Shown: one piece after another, positions 30,412-40,640 of the stretch | Position numbering within the stretch: position 1 is the stretch's first letter | Layout of the letters: each line of letters opens with the position of its first letter | NCBI GenBank assembly: GCA_031216915.1 | Contig: CM062292.1 | Location: 208,093,262 to 208,157,261, forward strand | DNA length: 64,000 nt | Source of the DNA: Pictodentalium vernedei | Lineage: Eukaryota; Mollusca; Scaphopoda; Dentaliida; Dentaliidae | Direction of reading: 5' to 3' | Notes under the pieces: generated by a model | Seen by the model: only the letters and a program-made list of their open reading frames with translations | Told to the model about the DNA's origin: nothing | Databases searched by the model: none | Position numbers and translations under genes: made by a program

Positions 30412-30636
30412 GGATAGACGGGAACCCCGGGAATTGTACCAGTGCTTGTGTACTGTGGTAAAAAAAAATCTGCTTTTCTGGTAAAATTGGACCCGGTAAC
30501 CAACGCCTGGAGTGGAAATCCTCGAAAGTGTGCAACAAAGGTATAAATTTGGCTGAACTCGAGTTTATGTCTATGTTGCGGTCTTGATAAAGCCATACGA
30601 GCTGACTGTGACCTAAACATCCTGAATAAAAAAATA
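30412..30636 (+). repeat. SINE2 copy
   Basis: GGGAACCCCGGGAATTGTAC, TCTGCTTTTCTGGTAAAATT and GACCTAAACATCCTGAATAA. The Tc1 element at 30637 inserted at its tail. Confidence 0.7.
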
Positions 30637-32133
30637 TATTGAGTCAAAACAGAAAGTATAATAAACTTCGAGGAGCATTTTTTTTAGTATTATCGACTTT
30701 AATCCCAAACAAATTATTGCAAATTCATATTTCTAGTCTAGCTGTATGAATTTGCATAATTTCGTGTTCTTACTGTTGTCAGCGTCACGTCACGACGTCG
30801 CAATTCAGACATGGGGTGAAATGAAAAGTTCACACATTCAGTCAATATCGTGTTGGCCACCTTTTTTTCTCTAGGATAGCAAGACATCGACAGCGCATGG
30901 ACTTGATAAGTCTCTGGGTGTCACCCTGTGGTATTGCGTTCCACTCCTGCCTTAGAACATTATGTAAATCGCCTATCGTCTGTAGATCACGAAGTAGTAC
31001 CCGACGGTCCAATTGATCCCAAATATGCTCGATTGGCGACAAATCTGGCGAAAGAGGGTGTCAGGGAAGAAGTTCGATGCTCTGTTCCTCAAGCTCAAGA
31101 AAGTCACGACAGATAGGCGCCACGTGACATCGGGCATTGTCTTGCTGGAATAACTGCAATCCGACGTTAGCGTTGAACAACGGGACAACAACAGCGTTAA
31201 GAATTTCGTCCCTATATCGCTGTCCATTCAGATTACCATCGATGAAGATCAACTGCGTTCGATGGTGCAAGGAAATTCCTGTGCAAACCATTATACTTCC
31301 CCCACCGAAGCGGTCGCATCCCCGCATGCAAGCATCAGAAAACCGTTCTCCTCGTCGGAGATACACTCTTGCCCTACTATCAGCACACCGTAGACAAAAC
31401 CGTGATTCATCACTAAAAAGAATTGCTCCAACGCTGCTGAGTCTATTCCATTCTGACGGTATGATGACGTTGGGTAAGGATTGATACGTGGTATGGACGC
31501 CTACTTCGGATGCCGTGTTCAGCGAGTCTGTTGCGGAGAATTTGTGCACTGATTCTATTGTTAGTTCTACCAGGAGTAATTGCTGCTGTCCTCGTCGCCG
31601 GAAGGAAGCGATCACGCAAGTGAGACGCCCTGGTGTGTCGGTCTTGTGCAGGGGTCGTAACTATTGGTCGATCTGAACGCGGTCGGTCGGCAGTAGATCC
31701 AGTGGTTCTATACCTTCCAATGAGACGGTAAATAGTGGCCACAGTGACTCCGAACTCAGCAGCGAGCTCATCTGGAAGTATCCCAGCCTCATGCATACCA
31801 ATGGCTCGCAACTTCTGATTTTCGGTTAACCTTGGCATTTTTTAAAATGTCGGAAGACAAAGACTAGCGTGTTTTCTCTGTAACCCAGGCTCTCTAGCAC
31901 AACATAACACAAAGAAAATCGTCGGTCACCCATTCAATTTGACATTCTCGGGTAGCACGTGCTATTTTGAAATCCGTAGTAAAATTGTATACGGTTGGGT
32001 GGACAACAACATGTCATTAAACTCTTTGCACGACTTCTTGTCCACAAACATGCAACATTAGAGCTATTATATTTCATCCTTTATGCTATTTTTTCACATT
32101 TGTTTCTATTATACTTTCTTTTTTGACTCAGTA
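30637..32133 (-). mobile_element. complete-length Tc1/mariner element 2
   Basis: TA-flanked ends: the left plus-strand end TATTGAGTCAAAACAGAAAG and the reversed right end TACTGAGTCAAAAAAGAAAG match over about 27 bases, both followed by TATAATA. Length ~1.5 kb, normal for the group, with one transposase gene relic on the minus strand. It sits between a SINE2 tail and a SINE2 fragment. Confidence 0.85.
30842..31838 (-). pseudogene. Tc1-like transposase of element 2, two lesions
   Basis: Cut-and-paste transposase relic. N-terminal 131 codons (31838 to 31443) start MPRLTENQKLRAIGMHEAGI, a paired-type helix-turn-helix, with SDRP near residue 53. A frameshift with apparent loss of roughly a dozen codons follows near 31445. 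The downstream frame holds FSDESRF (first Asp), GGGSIMVCTGISLH and FQQDNARCH (second Asp). A TGA at 31063-31061 replaces the Trp of the usual LPW, and the same frame continues with SPDLSPIEHIWDQLDRRV (Glu) to the end at 30842. I count 36 residues between second Asp and Glu, stop codon included, against 34 in typical Tc1. Inactive as it stands. Confidence 0.88.
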
Positions 32134-32141
32134 TATTACAC

Positions 32142-32218
32142 CCGTTTACTACATTAAACAAAATTCTGCTTTGCCTATGGAATAAGTCCCCATAACTAAC
32201 ACTTGGGCACCAGGATCT
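32142..32218 (+). repeat. SINE2 fragment
   Basis: GTTTACTACATTAAACAAAA, TTCTGCTTTGCC and CATAACTAACACTTGGG. Cut by the Tc1 end on the left and by a family A MITE on the right. Confidence 0.5.
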
Positions 32219-32468
32219 TTAACCCTTTACCTAACATGAAAAGCAGACGACACATGCAAAAAAAATTCTCGAATAACTCATTTTTTTCATTTTTGTCTCA
32301 AAAACATAGGTTATGACCCCTCATTGGAACGAGCTCAACGAGCTCGTTCCAATGAGGGGTCATAACCTATGTTTTTGAGGCAAAAAATGAAAAAAATAAT
32401 GAAAATTAATTGGCAATTTTTGAAAATAGCGCTGGCCGGTTTGGGCCGTTACGTTGGGTAAAGGGTTA
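32219..32468 (-). mobile_element. family A MITE, subtype A1
   Basis: TTAACCCTTTACCTAACATG to TTGGGTAAAGGGTTAA. Core ACATAGGTTATGACCCCTCA / TGAGGGGTCATAACCTATGT around GGAACGAGCTCAACGAGCTC. TTAA flanks intact; one of the least damaged copies. Confidence 0.93.
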
Positions 32469-32475
32469 AAGTAGA

Positions 32476-32608
32476 CTTAAAGGTTATTACTTTGCTAGTT
32501 TTATATCGGTCGAGATATCAACCTGAGGCCGAACGTCGGAGGCTGATGTGAAGTTACCGAGGGATGATATCTGAGCCGATATGAAACTAACCATGTAATA
32601 ACCTCTTT
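32476..32608. repeat. long imperfect hairpin
   Basis: AAGGTTATTACTTTGCTAGT / CATGTAATAACCTC and TATATCGGTCGAGATATCA / TGATATCTGAGCCGATAT. The words ATATCGGTCGAGAT and TATCAG.CGA recur near 33050-33105, so the hairpin may be one end of a ~660 bp element. Confidence 0.6.
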
Positions 32609-32609
32609 A

Positions 32610-34000
32610 TTTATTAAACCAAAAGAAATAATCACAAAAAAATTCTCAGATTTGTTACAATTTTCTGTCAGTGTTACTGTTTCCCATTATTTTCACAGAG
32701 TCTACTTTTCCTACTCCTAGTTCACTATCCGTACGTCTCGGCTTTCCCACTAGGGAATCAGAGACGCTCGGATAGCTAAACTACCTCTTCTCCCACTTCG
32801 AGGAATCTCTGCTTACGGCTTTGAATTTTAGTTTGCGATGAATTTTCTGTGCAACTCTCTCCTTTCTTCTCTTCATCTTCCTAATTCTTGCGTATTGCAT
32901 TCATTAATTCCTAAACCTTACAAAAACTACTCCCTTTTTGCCTGGTAACGCTAGTGTTGCTAAATGATTGCTTTCGGCGGGGGACGATTTCACTGTAAAC
33001 AAAAAGGCGGTCCCTAGTAACGCATCAATGGGGATAAGTAGGTTGGTTCATATCGGTCGAGATCATCGTTATATCAGTCGAGTTAGAAGTCGTATCAGCC
33101 GACCTCGATAATGGGCATTTCTGGGAAAGAAAATCATATCTAATAAATAAAACAATTACAATCTAGATGGTGTGGATATGACTGCCAGTAGATCATGAAA
33201 AGTTTTCACTGTTTCTTTTCCTTCTTGAATGAGAAAACTCGCATCAAAAATGAGACGACGTTTGAAGTTTTCTTCAGATTTGTGACATGATTTTTTATAC
33301 TTCAATTCAGAGAATGTGCATTATTAGTGTCGAAAGCTGATTGGCACGCATTGACACACAAACAAATAACATTTAGAACCAGACCCTTCAAATATTTTCA
33401 AGCTGAAATCATGTATATGTCGAGAATCCTCGTCGTTTACCCTTGTGTCACACACACAGAGGTATCCATATATTTCTGCCATATTTCTGAAGCTGTTCTT
33501 GCATCCTGGAGACGTTCCTACTAACTCCTCTCGGTAGATCTCTGTAGATGATAAGGATAAGGACATAGATTCAAAGGAAATTAAATTTCCTGTAGTTTAC
33601 ACAACATGGAAAGAGCAGCTTTTCCAACCCAACTGTACTCTGCCAGTCACCTTACTTGAACTTTTCCCCTGTGGATCAGGGAGGGGGGGGGGGGGTTGTC
33701 TTGAAAAATTTCCTATACACGAGGCCGGGGTGGGTGGGTGGTCTCCCTGAGAAAAAAGTGACTTTTTTCCTTGCAATGAAATAATGCTTATTTTGTATTT
33801 TAAATCTGATATAAAACAATATTGACACTTATACTATATGCAGAGGGGCAGCCAGCGCAATAACCTCATAAATGGAAATCAAGGGGAGGGTGGGGTGGCC
33901 TAATAACTACCCTATATGTGTTGAAACACAAATATTGTTCAATAATGGCAATTTTCATGAATAAGAACACGAGTCGGCTTGACCAGGATTTTTGTCAGTT
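32610..34000. other. no gene confirmed; G run at 33680
   Basis: Small palindrome CCGTACGTCTC / GAGACGCTCGG near 32730-32775. Poly-G at about 33681-33695. An open frame on the minus strand at 33566-33324 has no domain that I recognise. Confidence 0.4.
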
Positions 34001-34252
34001 TCAACTAAATGTTAAACATTCCGTAGTATGTTCACTTTCAGTCTGATAATGTTCTACCCGAGGTTGCTTAGTTGAAGACTCCTTGAAGAATTGAGTAAGC
34101 AGAGTATTTTGGGGTGGTCGCCTTTTTCGACAAGATGTTTCATGCCTCTGTAGGTTCACATAATTACAATTTTCAAAAATTTTGGAACAATGTTTGCATT
34201 TGAGAGTTAACGTTGATTTTGTCTTCTTCGGCACATCAGTTTGGTCAGACAT
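34001..34252 (-). CDS. hypothetical protein with BED-like zinc finger, 83 aa
   Basis: Not identified. The frame starts MSDQTDVPKKTKSTLTLKCK and holds one zinc-finger pattern: Cys19, Cys22, His37 and Cys41, in the order CKHC ... LQRHETSC. This is the arrangement of BED or related C2HC fingers, which occur at the N-terminus of hAT transposases and of domesticated relatives. The tail is hydrophilic and Thr/Glu-rich. A family A MITE lies about 100 bp upstream of the start. It could be a first exon, a decayed transposase N-terminus or a chance frame; the zinc-ligand pattern argues mildly against chance. Confidence 0.45.
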   Translation of the reverse strand: MSDQTDVPKKTKSTLTLKCKHCSKIFENCNYVNLQRHETSCRKRRPPQNTLLTQFFKESSTKQPRVEHYQTESEHTTECLTFS

Positions 34253-34352
34253 TATTGATTATAGTTACTCCTTAGAAAATAAGAAAAATCTATTGGAAAC
34301 TTAAGACTGAATGACATTTCATACAAAGACAAACATCTCAGAGTATTAAAGT

Positions 34353-34608
34353 TTAACCCTTTACCAGCTTTTACTCAAACTATCAATCATAAGCGGCCAA
34401 AGCTATATACAAAGAAAATCCAGATTTTTTTTACATTTCCTTTTATGTGCAGTTTTGTGTCTCAAAAACATAGCTTATCAGTCCTATTGAAACTAGCTTG
34501 TCAAGCTTGTTACAATGAGGGATCATAAGCTATCTTTTTAAGACAAAAAATGAAAAAATCCTTGGTATTTGAAAGTATCATTTTATTCCTGTCTTGGTTA
34601 AAGGGTTA
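34353..34608 (+). mobile_element. family A MITE, subtype A1, diverged
   Basis: TTAACCCTTTACCAGC to TTGGTTAAAGGGTTAA. Core TCTCAAAAACATAGCTTATC / GATCATAAGCTATC around AGCTTGTCAAGCTTG. TTAA flanks intact. Confidence 0.8.
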
Positions 34609-34789
34609 AAGTTGATTTAAACAAGCAGCTACAGGGAATGTATCAGGTTAATTAAATGGAAGTATAATTACATGTGAAACCTAGGGAAAAGTTGTGTAAA
34701 ACGCGGGTTTTTGGTGATACTAGGGGGTGGGTCCCCTCTCAGAGAAGGAAAAAAAAATTTTTCCTCCTCAAAATGGGGTGGTGGGTGGT

Positions 34790-34865
34790 GTTGGGGGGGG
34801 GGGATTTTTTTCAGCCTCGTATATGGGACTTTTTTCCAGACCCCCCCCCCCCCCCCCCCCCTCAC
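34790..34865. repeat. poly-G and poly-C tracts
   Basis: G run at 34794-34803 and a C run of about 20 at 34842-34861. Reading frames across this stretch are low-complexity artefacts. Confidence 0.85.
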
Positions 34866-35088
34866 CCTGTGTGGATAACAACCTTCTCTCCAGCAGAACA
34901 GTCTTCTTTGTCTTCTCATGTTACCATTCTCAAACCAATCACACTCTCCACACAGGAAACTTACTCTCTTTGTTTCATTCTAGCAACACTTGCTTCCTGG
35001 TGGAATGATTATGGTCGTACAGTGGATATGAGCTGTGGGTACTTCTAGGTGCTGCATGGTGCTGAGAGAACATGATTTCGGCAAGATT

Positions 35089-35547
35089 TTACACTATGTT
35101 GTTCAATGAAGATAGTTGTTTTTGTTGCGCCCGCAGTTGTGTGATAATGGAATTCAGTACAGGGTTATTTGAGCCGTGCGCCTGCGACTGAGCAATTGAG
35201 GGTTGTTGATGTGGGGTATTTGAAACCGGGTTGTTTTGGAGTTGCGCCTGCAACTGAGCGTGGGAGGATTGTTGATGCAGTGTAGTTGGCATATGTAGAG
35301 GGCTGTTTCTGAGTTGCGCCTGCAACTGGACAGGAGAGGGTTGTGGACGTACAGGAGAGGGTTTTGGCACAGTCCATTGCGCCTGCAACTGGGGTGTACA
35401 TGTTGGTTGGGAACATAAAACCGTTTGAGCGGAGGTGATGTGTTGTGTCTGTGCTAGTGCGCCTGCTACTGATATGATGGTGGGTGTGTCACCTGCTGTG
35501 AGGGGTGTACAGAAGATAAATGTGGCCGCGCCTGCGGTTGCGAACAT
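35089..35547 (-). CDS. hypothetical Gln/Pro-rich repeat protein, 152 aa
   Basis: Not identified. The translated frame contains a ~23-residue repeat headed by QLQAQ: PQLQAQWTV, VQLQAQLRN, AQLQAQLQN, AQSQAHGSN and TQLRAQQKQ. Between repeats it is rich in Pro, Ser, Asn and His, and so probably disordered. No signal peptide or membrane segment is convincing. The DNA repeats have their own structure, a near-palindrome AGTTGCGCCTGCAACT at ~70-bp steps, so the protein could be a by-product of a minisatellite. It may be a terminal exon continuing the frame at 35489-36013. Confidence 0.4.
   Translation of the reverse strand: MFATAGAATFIFCTPLTAGDTPTIISVAGALAQTQHITSAQTVLCSQPTCTPQLQAQWTVPKPSPVRPQPSPVQLQAQLRNSPLHMPTTLHQQSSHAQLQAQLQNNPVSNTPHQQPSIAQSQAHGSNNPVLNSIITQLRAQQKQLSSLNNIV
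35100..35545. repeat. array of seven GCGCCTGC-centred near-palindromes
   Basis: Copies near 35128, 35177, 35246, 35316, 35382, 35461 and 35530. The best match AGTTGCGCCTGCAACT. Spacing is mostly 66-79 bp, with the first interval 49. Confidence 0.7.
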
Positions 35548-36013
35548 GATAAAAGCCCGGATGTAGAAGAGTTTGAAAAAGTCTCGATAGTTGCTGTGTT
35601 ACTCTTGTTTTGGGATCATCCCTCCGTGAAGTGTGGCCTAGCAAAGTCACTGTGTGCCAGAGTGGATTGAAAGTCTGGTATAGAGGCACTGGTGTGGGCA
35701 GTTGTAGCGATATTGTTTGTAAAGGCATCCGGGAATTGAGTCCTGGGGTGAAAACTGAGTGAGTTTGTAGTGGTGGAGCTAGAAGTAGAGTTAAGCACCA
35801 AGTTAGTTTTCTGTGTGTGTGTTTACATTCGTACACCAGACTCCGTACTTCGTGCAGACCAATTTGCACTTGGCCAAACCTCCATTTCTCAGATTCTTGC
35901 CACCCCATGCCATTGTGGCTCCCGATGGTACCTGTCCACTTCATGGGGGCTCTCCGCTGTTTCAGCTTCTTTTGCGCCTTCATCATAGGCCCCCATTCAG
36001 TGTCCACTTTCAC
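35489..36013 (-). CDS. hypothetical protein segment, possibly exonic
   Basis: Not identified. The first ~70 residues are charged (MKAQKKLKQRRAPMKW, GWQESEKWRFGQVQIGLHEV) and look more protein-like than the rest. An upstream in-frame extension DKDKPCPGKRVKVDTEW has no nearby start. Past about residue 70 another frame on the same strand (35801-35616, Ser/Thr-rich, SASIPDFQSTLAHSDF) looks at least as plausible, so a frameshift or splice junction near 35810 is possible. Confidence 0.3.
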   Translation of the reverse strand: MKVDTEWGPMMKAQKKLKQRRAPMKWTGTIGSHNGMGWQESEKWRFGQVQIGLHEVRSLVYECKHTHRKLTWCLTLLLAPPLQTHSVFTPGLNSRMPLQTISLQLPTPVPLYQTFNPLWHTVTLLGHTSRRDDPKTRVTQQLSRLFQTLLHPGFYHVRNRRRGHIYLLYTPHSR

Positions 36014-36229
36014 TCTCTTACCCGGACATGGTTTGTCTTTGTCTTAACTTGGGCTCCCATCTCAGGTAACCCGAGGGAGACATTGCCCAGGCCATGTCGG
36101 GGTAAGGAAAGTAGAAGCCTTCTATCCCAGCTGCACACAGCCAGGACAGTCCAGGATAGGCGCAGCTGAAATAGAAAACTTTTACATGCAGGCAGCGGAG
36201 ATCTCCCTATTTTTCCCAATCTCATACTT

Positions 36230-37130
36230 CCTTCTTCACTTGCAGTCCCATCTCATACTAAGCAGCCATTGGTGCATTCTGTACATAGTGTAAATAAACA
36301 TCATGCATTTCAGATATGTTATCTTGTTCTTTCCATCTTGGGTAAACCATTTCTGCTTCTCCTCTCAAAAAAGCAAATAACAGCATTCGGCCGAGGTCGC
36401 AACAAGTTATGCAAACACTCGACATGATTCCTCAAGAGTGAAATGAATAGGTGCTCAGAACAAAATTCCTATGTCCAAAATCCTCGTCAAACAAAATCCC
36501 GACGCAGGTGATTTAAAAATGGCCAAATTCCCATGATTTTTTTTGTTCACAATTATTATACCTTTTCCAAATCCCTTTCACTTCCAAAATACGTTATGTC
36601 AAGGAATGGAAAACGGGTTTAAAAATATTTTAGCATTTTAAGTAAACAATAGGTAGTGAGATAATGAAAGTAAAGGAGTAAACGAAGTCAAGGTGAGTTA
36701 TTGTTATGACGGGTGTAGATGCCGGTTCGTATGGTCAACAATAACTGTCCACAATTTGTTAATCGCTGGCTACGGCTCGCAGTTCTTTTCCGACCATTAC
36801 CAAACTGCATATGCATGTTCAGGTTCATACCTAGATGAGAACGTCCCATTATGATCAAGGTCGGCCAGCCCACAATGGCCGCCACAGCAGCCATCTTTGG
36901 TTTTTTCAGCACAGGTTGAAGGTTGCATTTATGCATCAATATTATTAAAATTTGGCAGAGTGACTTAGTATAATCATTAGATGAGAACATAAAGACCGCC
37001 ATGGTTGCCATCTTTGATTTCTTCAGAACATTGTCCCCAATTCATTCAGTATGGGTTACATCCTCAAGTTATTCGAAATGGGGTGGGTGTCAAAACACGC
37101 AATGTTAACCGCAAACCAAGCAGATCAAAT
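36230..37130. other. no gene confirmed
   Basis: A 107-codon minus-strand frame at 37011-36688 includes KKPKMAAVAAIV, the kind of peptide given by CCATCTTTGG-type interspersed repeats; I do not call it. Otherwise nothing. Confidence 0.4.
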
Positions 37131-37134
37131 CGGA

Positions 37135-37250
37135 CAGTTTTCTGAATAGATGAAGCCAGAGTACCTAGAGAGAACCTCTCAACCATGCATGGTGGGTAAC
37201 TCTGACTCCCCGACTTACGATCCCTGCACAAGCAGGGGTGTCACTGGTTT
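37135..37250 (-). repeat. SINE1 fragment
   Basis: GAAGCCAGAGTACCTAGAGA and GATCCCTGCACAAGCAGGG, reverse orientation. Confidence 0.5.
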
Positions 37251-37337
37251 AACATTTAAATATGAGATTAATTGTATGATAATACCACCGTATATATTTG
37301 TACAGTATGAACACTATCGAGGGTGACTTAATAATGT

Positions 37338-37384
37338 TTCAGCATCATTGTTGGCTGCCTGTACAGACAGCCAACAATGATGTA
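37338..37384. repeat. perfect hairpin
   Basis: CATCATTGTTGGCTG / CAGCCAACAATGATG around CCTGTACAGA. Confidence 0.8.
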
Positions 37385-37539
37385 AAACATTTCCAAGATA
37401 AATGCAGCCTAACAGTTGAGCTTTTAAGGAAAAATACTCTTGGAGCAAAACTTTTTTTAAAGCAATATAAAAGTGGCAGTTTGTGCCTGTGTGATGACTT
37501 TAGGGTTAATGCAAGTAAAGCATCGACATACTGTGTGTC

Positions 37540-37745
37540 TGTAGTCATCATCCTGTACGCCTACGGTACGCTTTTCGTAGCCAATGCTAACCCTCTTGCG
37601 CCGGGGTAGTAGATTGGAGTGCGACAGTTACTGACTATTTATCATTGGTTCTCTTGGAGTACTCAGGCTTCTGCCACAATTGTCTGACATGATATGGCAT
37701 GGGTTGTTGGAAGTGTTGTTAAACCCCAGTGCACAAACAAACGTA
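37540..37745 (+). repeat. SINE1 3' half
   Basis: TAGCCAATGCTAACCCTCTT, GGTTCTCTTGGAGTACTCAG, TGACATGATATGGCATGGG and GTTGTTAAACCCCAGTGC. Confidence 0.65.
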
Positions 37746-37749
37746 GAAA

Positions 37750-38850
37750 TGTTCAAATTTACCTTCTGTGTACAGATATGTCGACTTGTGTAGTATACCT
37801 CATTCTGAGACACAAGGTGTTTCCGTCAATTAAACATGCCACGCATTCTGCAATGTTTCTTTCCCACAGTCCAATCAACATTGTTTGCTGTGTTTAGCGC
37901 ACAGACGAAGATGTCCAAGAGACGCTCTCCGAATTATCCAAAGTTGAGTTCTCGTGCAGGGCCGGGGAGAGGAAATTCGGGCCCTAAGGTAAATTTTGTC
38001 ACGGGCACCTCCCAAAAGTGTCGGGATATTGATGCAGATATCGAAGGCATCTGCTGCGAGTGCCGAAGGCACGAGCGATGATTGCGGGGCTTTTCTCACC
38101 CAAGAAAATTTTGAAATCACTTATTATATGGAGTCTTCTAGCGGTTTTTGGGGAAGGAAAACCACGTTATCTTTTATCTGCTAAAATGAAGTTTTTTTCA
38201 AATATGTTTCAAATTTGCAAATTCATCAGTGAGTATCCAGTGACCTACAGTTATAGCTTTTGACTGCACAATTCTTAAAGTGATAACTTTAATACGTCAA
38301 GTTATTTTAATAAAATTATCACTTCAAGAATCATGCAGTCCAAAATTACAACCGTTGGTCACGTGCTGAGCACCATTCGCGACACAGCCCCCTTCTTAAC
38401 TGTTTGCACAGGAGCCAGAACTTGGGGTGTGGGGGGGGGGGGGGGAGGCCTCATCCAAGAATCCTTGACTCCTGGGTCTCTCTTCCCATGGGCATCAGTG
38501 CACAGAGGGTTAAAATGTCCTCGGCCTCGATCATTATTACTATTTCTCTTACATTTCCCTGGAGACCCTCGATATTTCTGAATCCCACATTATGAATCTT
38601 CGTTCTCCTCGACTTTCACTCGTTGTTGGTTCTCTTATTTCCAGAGAGCGATCCATCCTCCTCCTCTCTCTTGCTATTCCCACTGCTCCCATCTGTTTCT
38701 GTGCTCTCAACCACTTTTGTCCCAAGATGTTCTGCTACCCGGAAATTTCTTTCTCACAAAACTTTTGTGCATCCTGCTTGGATACAATCCGTCTCACTGA
38801 TATGAACACCCGCAGCCACTCTTATGATTTTATGACAAATAATTCATCCT
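37750..38850. other. no gene confirmed
   Basis: Inverted pair AAAGTGATAACTTTAAT / ATTATCACTT near 38276-38325. Poly-G at 38430-38443. An 88-codon frame at 38592-38858 lacks any recognisable domain. Confidence 0.4.
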
Positions 38851-38864
38851 CTCCCTAACATGAC

Positions 38865-39012
38865 GAGTTTATTATGATGTTTGACAAAAAAAAAATTCAA
38901 ACACTAAACATGTTCATTTTTGTTCCACAATATAGCTTATAAACCTTTCTTAAAACGAGCACGACGAGCTAGTTCCAACGAGCCATCACAAGCCGTATGA
39001 GTTGAAGGCAAA
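38865..39012. mobile_element. degraded family A MITE
   Basis: TATAGCTTATAAACCTTTCT / ACAAGCC with ACGAGCACGACGAGCTAGTT at the centre. Directly precedes an intact copy. Confidence 0.45.
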
Positions 39013-39014
39013 TA

Positions 39015-39265
39015 TTAACCTTTACTCAACGTAACGGCCAAAACCGGCCAGCGCTATTCACAAAAATCGCCAATTAATTTTCATTATTGTTTTCATTTTT
39101 TGTCTCAAAAACATAGGTCAAGAACCCTATTTGGAACGAGCTCGTCGTGCTCGTTCCAATGAGGGGTTATAACCTATGTTTTTGAGACAAAAAATGAAAA
39201 AAATTAGTTATTCACGAATTTTGTTTGCAAGTGTCGTCTGCTTTTCATGTTAGGCAAAGGATTAA
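39015..39265 (+). mobile_element. family A MITE, subtype A1
   Basis: TTAACCTTTACTCAACGTAA to GTTAGGCAAAGGATTAA. Core TTGTCTCAAAAACATAGG / CCTATGTTTTTGAGACAA around GGAACGAGCTCGTCGTGCTC. Confidence 0.88.
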
Positions 39266-39699
39266 AAAAAAACCCTGAATGGTGATTAAAATGAGTTGTG
39301 TTGGCAGAATTTCCAGTTATGCTGGGTAACGGGCTACTCTGCAGCAGTGGTGACTCACTCAAAGGGAGAAGGTGGTCTAAGCCCCGGGACCCCGGGCTCC
39401 AGATGGGGGCAAACATTTGAAGGATTTGGCGAGTTTCATACCTGAAATCAATATTTTCACACGTCTAGCCAGTTCATGATCGACCTGGTGAGTCTGGGCC
39501 GCTATCTTCTCCAACTCCAAGCACCCTACCCCCATTACTCGGCCGCCGCTTCGCTACAGAGCTCTCACTGTCGGGTTTGTCAACGTTGGTGCAGAAGAAT
39601 TCTCTGAAATATATACGATAAGTAGAAATAAAAAATCGTTTATGCTATTGAGGAGGATTTTTTTGTTAAAGATTGTGCTGCAGATCAAGATAGAAGTGC

Positions 39700-39768
39700 T
39701 GAGGTGAGGCTCGAATCATCGGCGTCCAGCACACAAAGCGGACGATTTACCACGAGACTGAGTGACCC
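39700..39768 (-). repeat. tRNA-like module
   Basis: On the minus strand CTCAGTCTCGTGGTAAAT (A-box region) is followed ~40 nt later by TGATTCGAGCCTC (B-box region). Arms do not pair well enough for a functional tRNA. Confidence 0.55.
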
Positions 39769-39877
39769 GAACTAATTAGGCTGGATATTGATAAATGGCC
39801 CTTAAAGTTTGACCATTACTGCACAGCGATAACAGAAGGATTCAAAATCCATGCTTGTTTTGTGTTGTTTGGACAGC

Positions 39878-39932
39878 GTCCTGGTAGCGAGGTATCATTC
39901 AATGTCGACGCCATGAGTTCGTTACCTGTGTT
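39878..39932 (+). repeat. tRNA-like module, degenerate
   Basis: CCTGGTAGCGAGGTATC then GAGTTCGTTACC. The partner at 43219-43268 keeps a better B box, GAGTTCGATGCC. Confidence 0.4.
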
Positions 39933-40159
39933 AGCCAACGGTGTTTGTTGGATTTTTTTTTAAATCACTAAGAATTTAGTTTTATCATTAAAAATCCCGT
40001 CGATAGAATAAAAAACACCCACGAACGGAAAATGTCTGATCCATTGATTTATAATAATAATATATATTTATCAATATAAGCCAATATATAATGTATTTCA
40101 GACTTGATAAGTAACGTTTCTGATGGGATAAATAGAGGATGGTCCATGTGTCTTTACGG

Positions 40160-40640
40160 TCTAGAGGTGACCACAGGGTATAAGCAGACAGTCGGCTCAA
40201 ACGGAAATTGTGAGCTGTAGGGCGAGACTCACCTGACTGAAAGGTCGGAAATTGAAGAATTACATGCAGGGTTATCGGTCCTTTTGGTGAGATTGTGCAT
40301 TTCGTGGATGTACCCAGAAAATCGAAAATAGTTAACAATTATTTCTAGAACAAACTGAGGTCCGATTCGGTATGGATTTGTCTTTAAACGTAGAATTTAT
40401 TGACTTGACTCACGACAATATTTGTATTTTTCGTGAACGAGAATGCGATAAATGATACCGAAACACAAGAACAGTGGCATTTCAAATACATTTGACTCTC
40501 AAAATGCTTAATAGAGTCAATTTCCACTTCATTGGGCCCTTCATACGGAAAATCGAAAACACATGAATTGTAAACCGAGCTAATAGCTGGGGCCATTGCA
40601 GTCTCCCTGACTGTACGACTAATTACGAAGTACCTGTCCG
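40160..40640 (-). repeat. inverted paralogue of 61930-62460
   Basis: The reverse strand shares with 61930-62460 the words CGTACAGTCAGGGAGAC, AAGCATTTTGAGAGT and AGCTCACAATTTCCGTTT. Both also encode a similar peptide with YEGP.EVE.DS.KHFES, so they may be remnants of one coding repeat. No known protein is recognised. Confidence 0.7.

Larger units (their letters stand above)
39650..40195. repeat. duplicated segment, partner of 43010-43510
   Basis: Direct paralogue of 43010-43510. Shared landmarks include ACCACGAGACTGAG / AACACGAGACTGAG, GAAGGATTCAAAATCCATG and CCTTGATTTATAATAAT in similar spacing. Contains a minus tRNA-like module (39700-39768) and a plus one (39878-39932). Confidence 0.75.

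Noticed and set aside
31137..31484. Plus-strand frames across the Tc1 element
   Set aside because: Antisense shadows of the minus-strand transposase.
34674..35048. Open frames with proline or glycine runs
   Set aside because: They read through poly-G and poly-C tracts; low-complexity artefact.
35100..35545. Candidate CRISPR array (short repeats, ~70-bp step)
   Set aside because: Repeats are imperfect, spacers are not unique-looking, there are no cas genes, and the DNA is eukaryotic.
36688..37011. 107-codon minus-strand frame
   Set aside because: No domain; peptide resembles translation of common interspersed repeats.
38592..38858. 88-codon plus-strand frame
   Set aside because: No recognisable domain, second overlapping frame of similar length, no supporting context.
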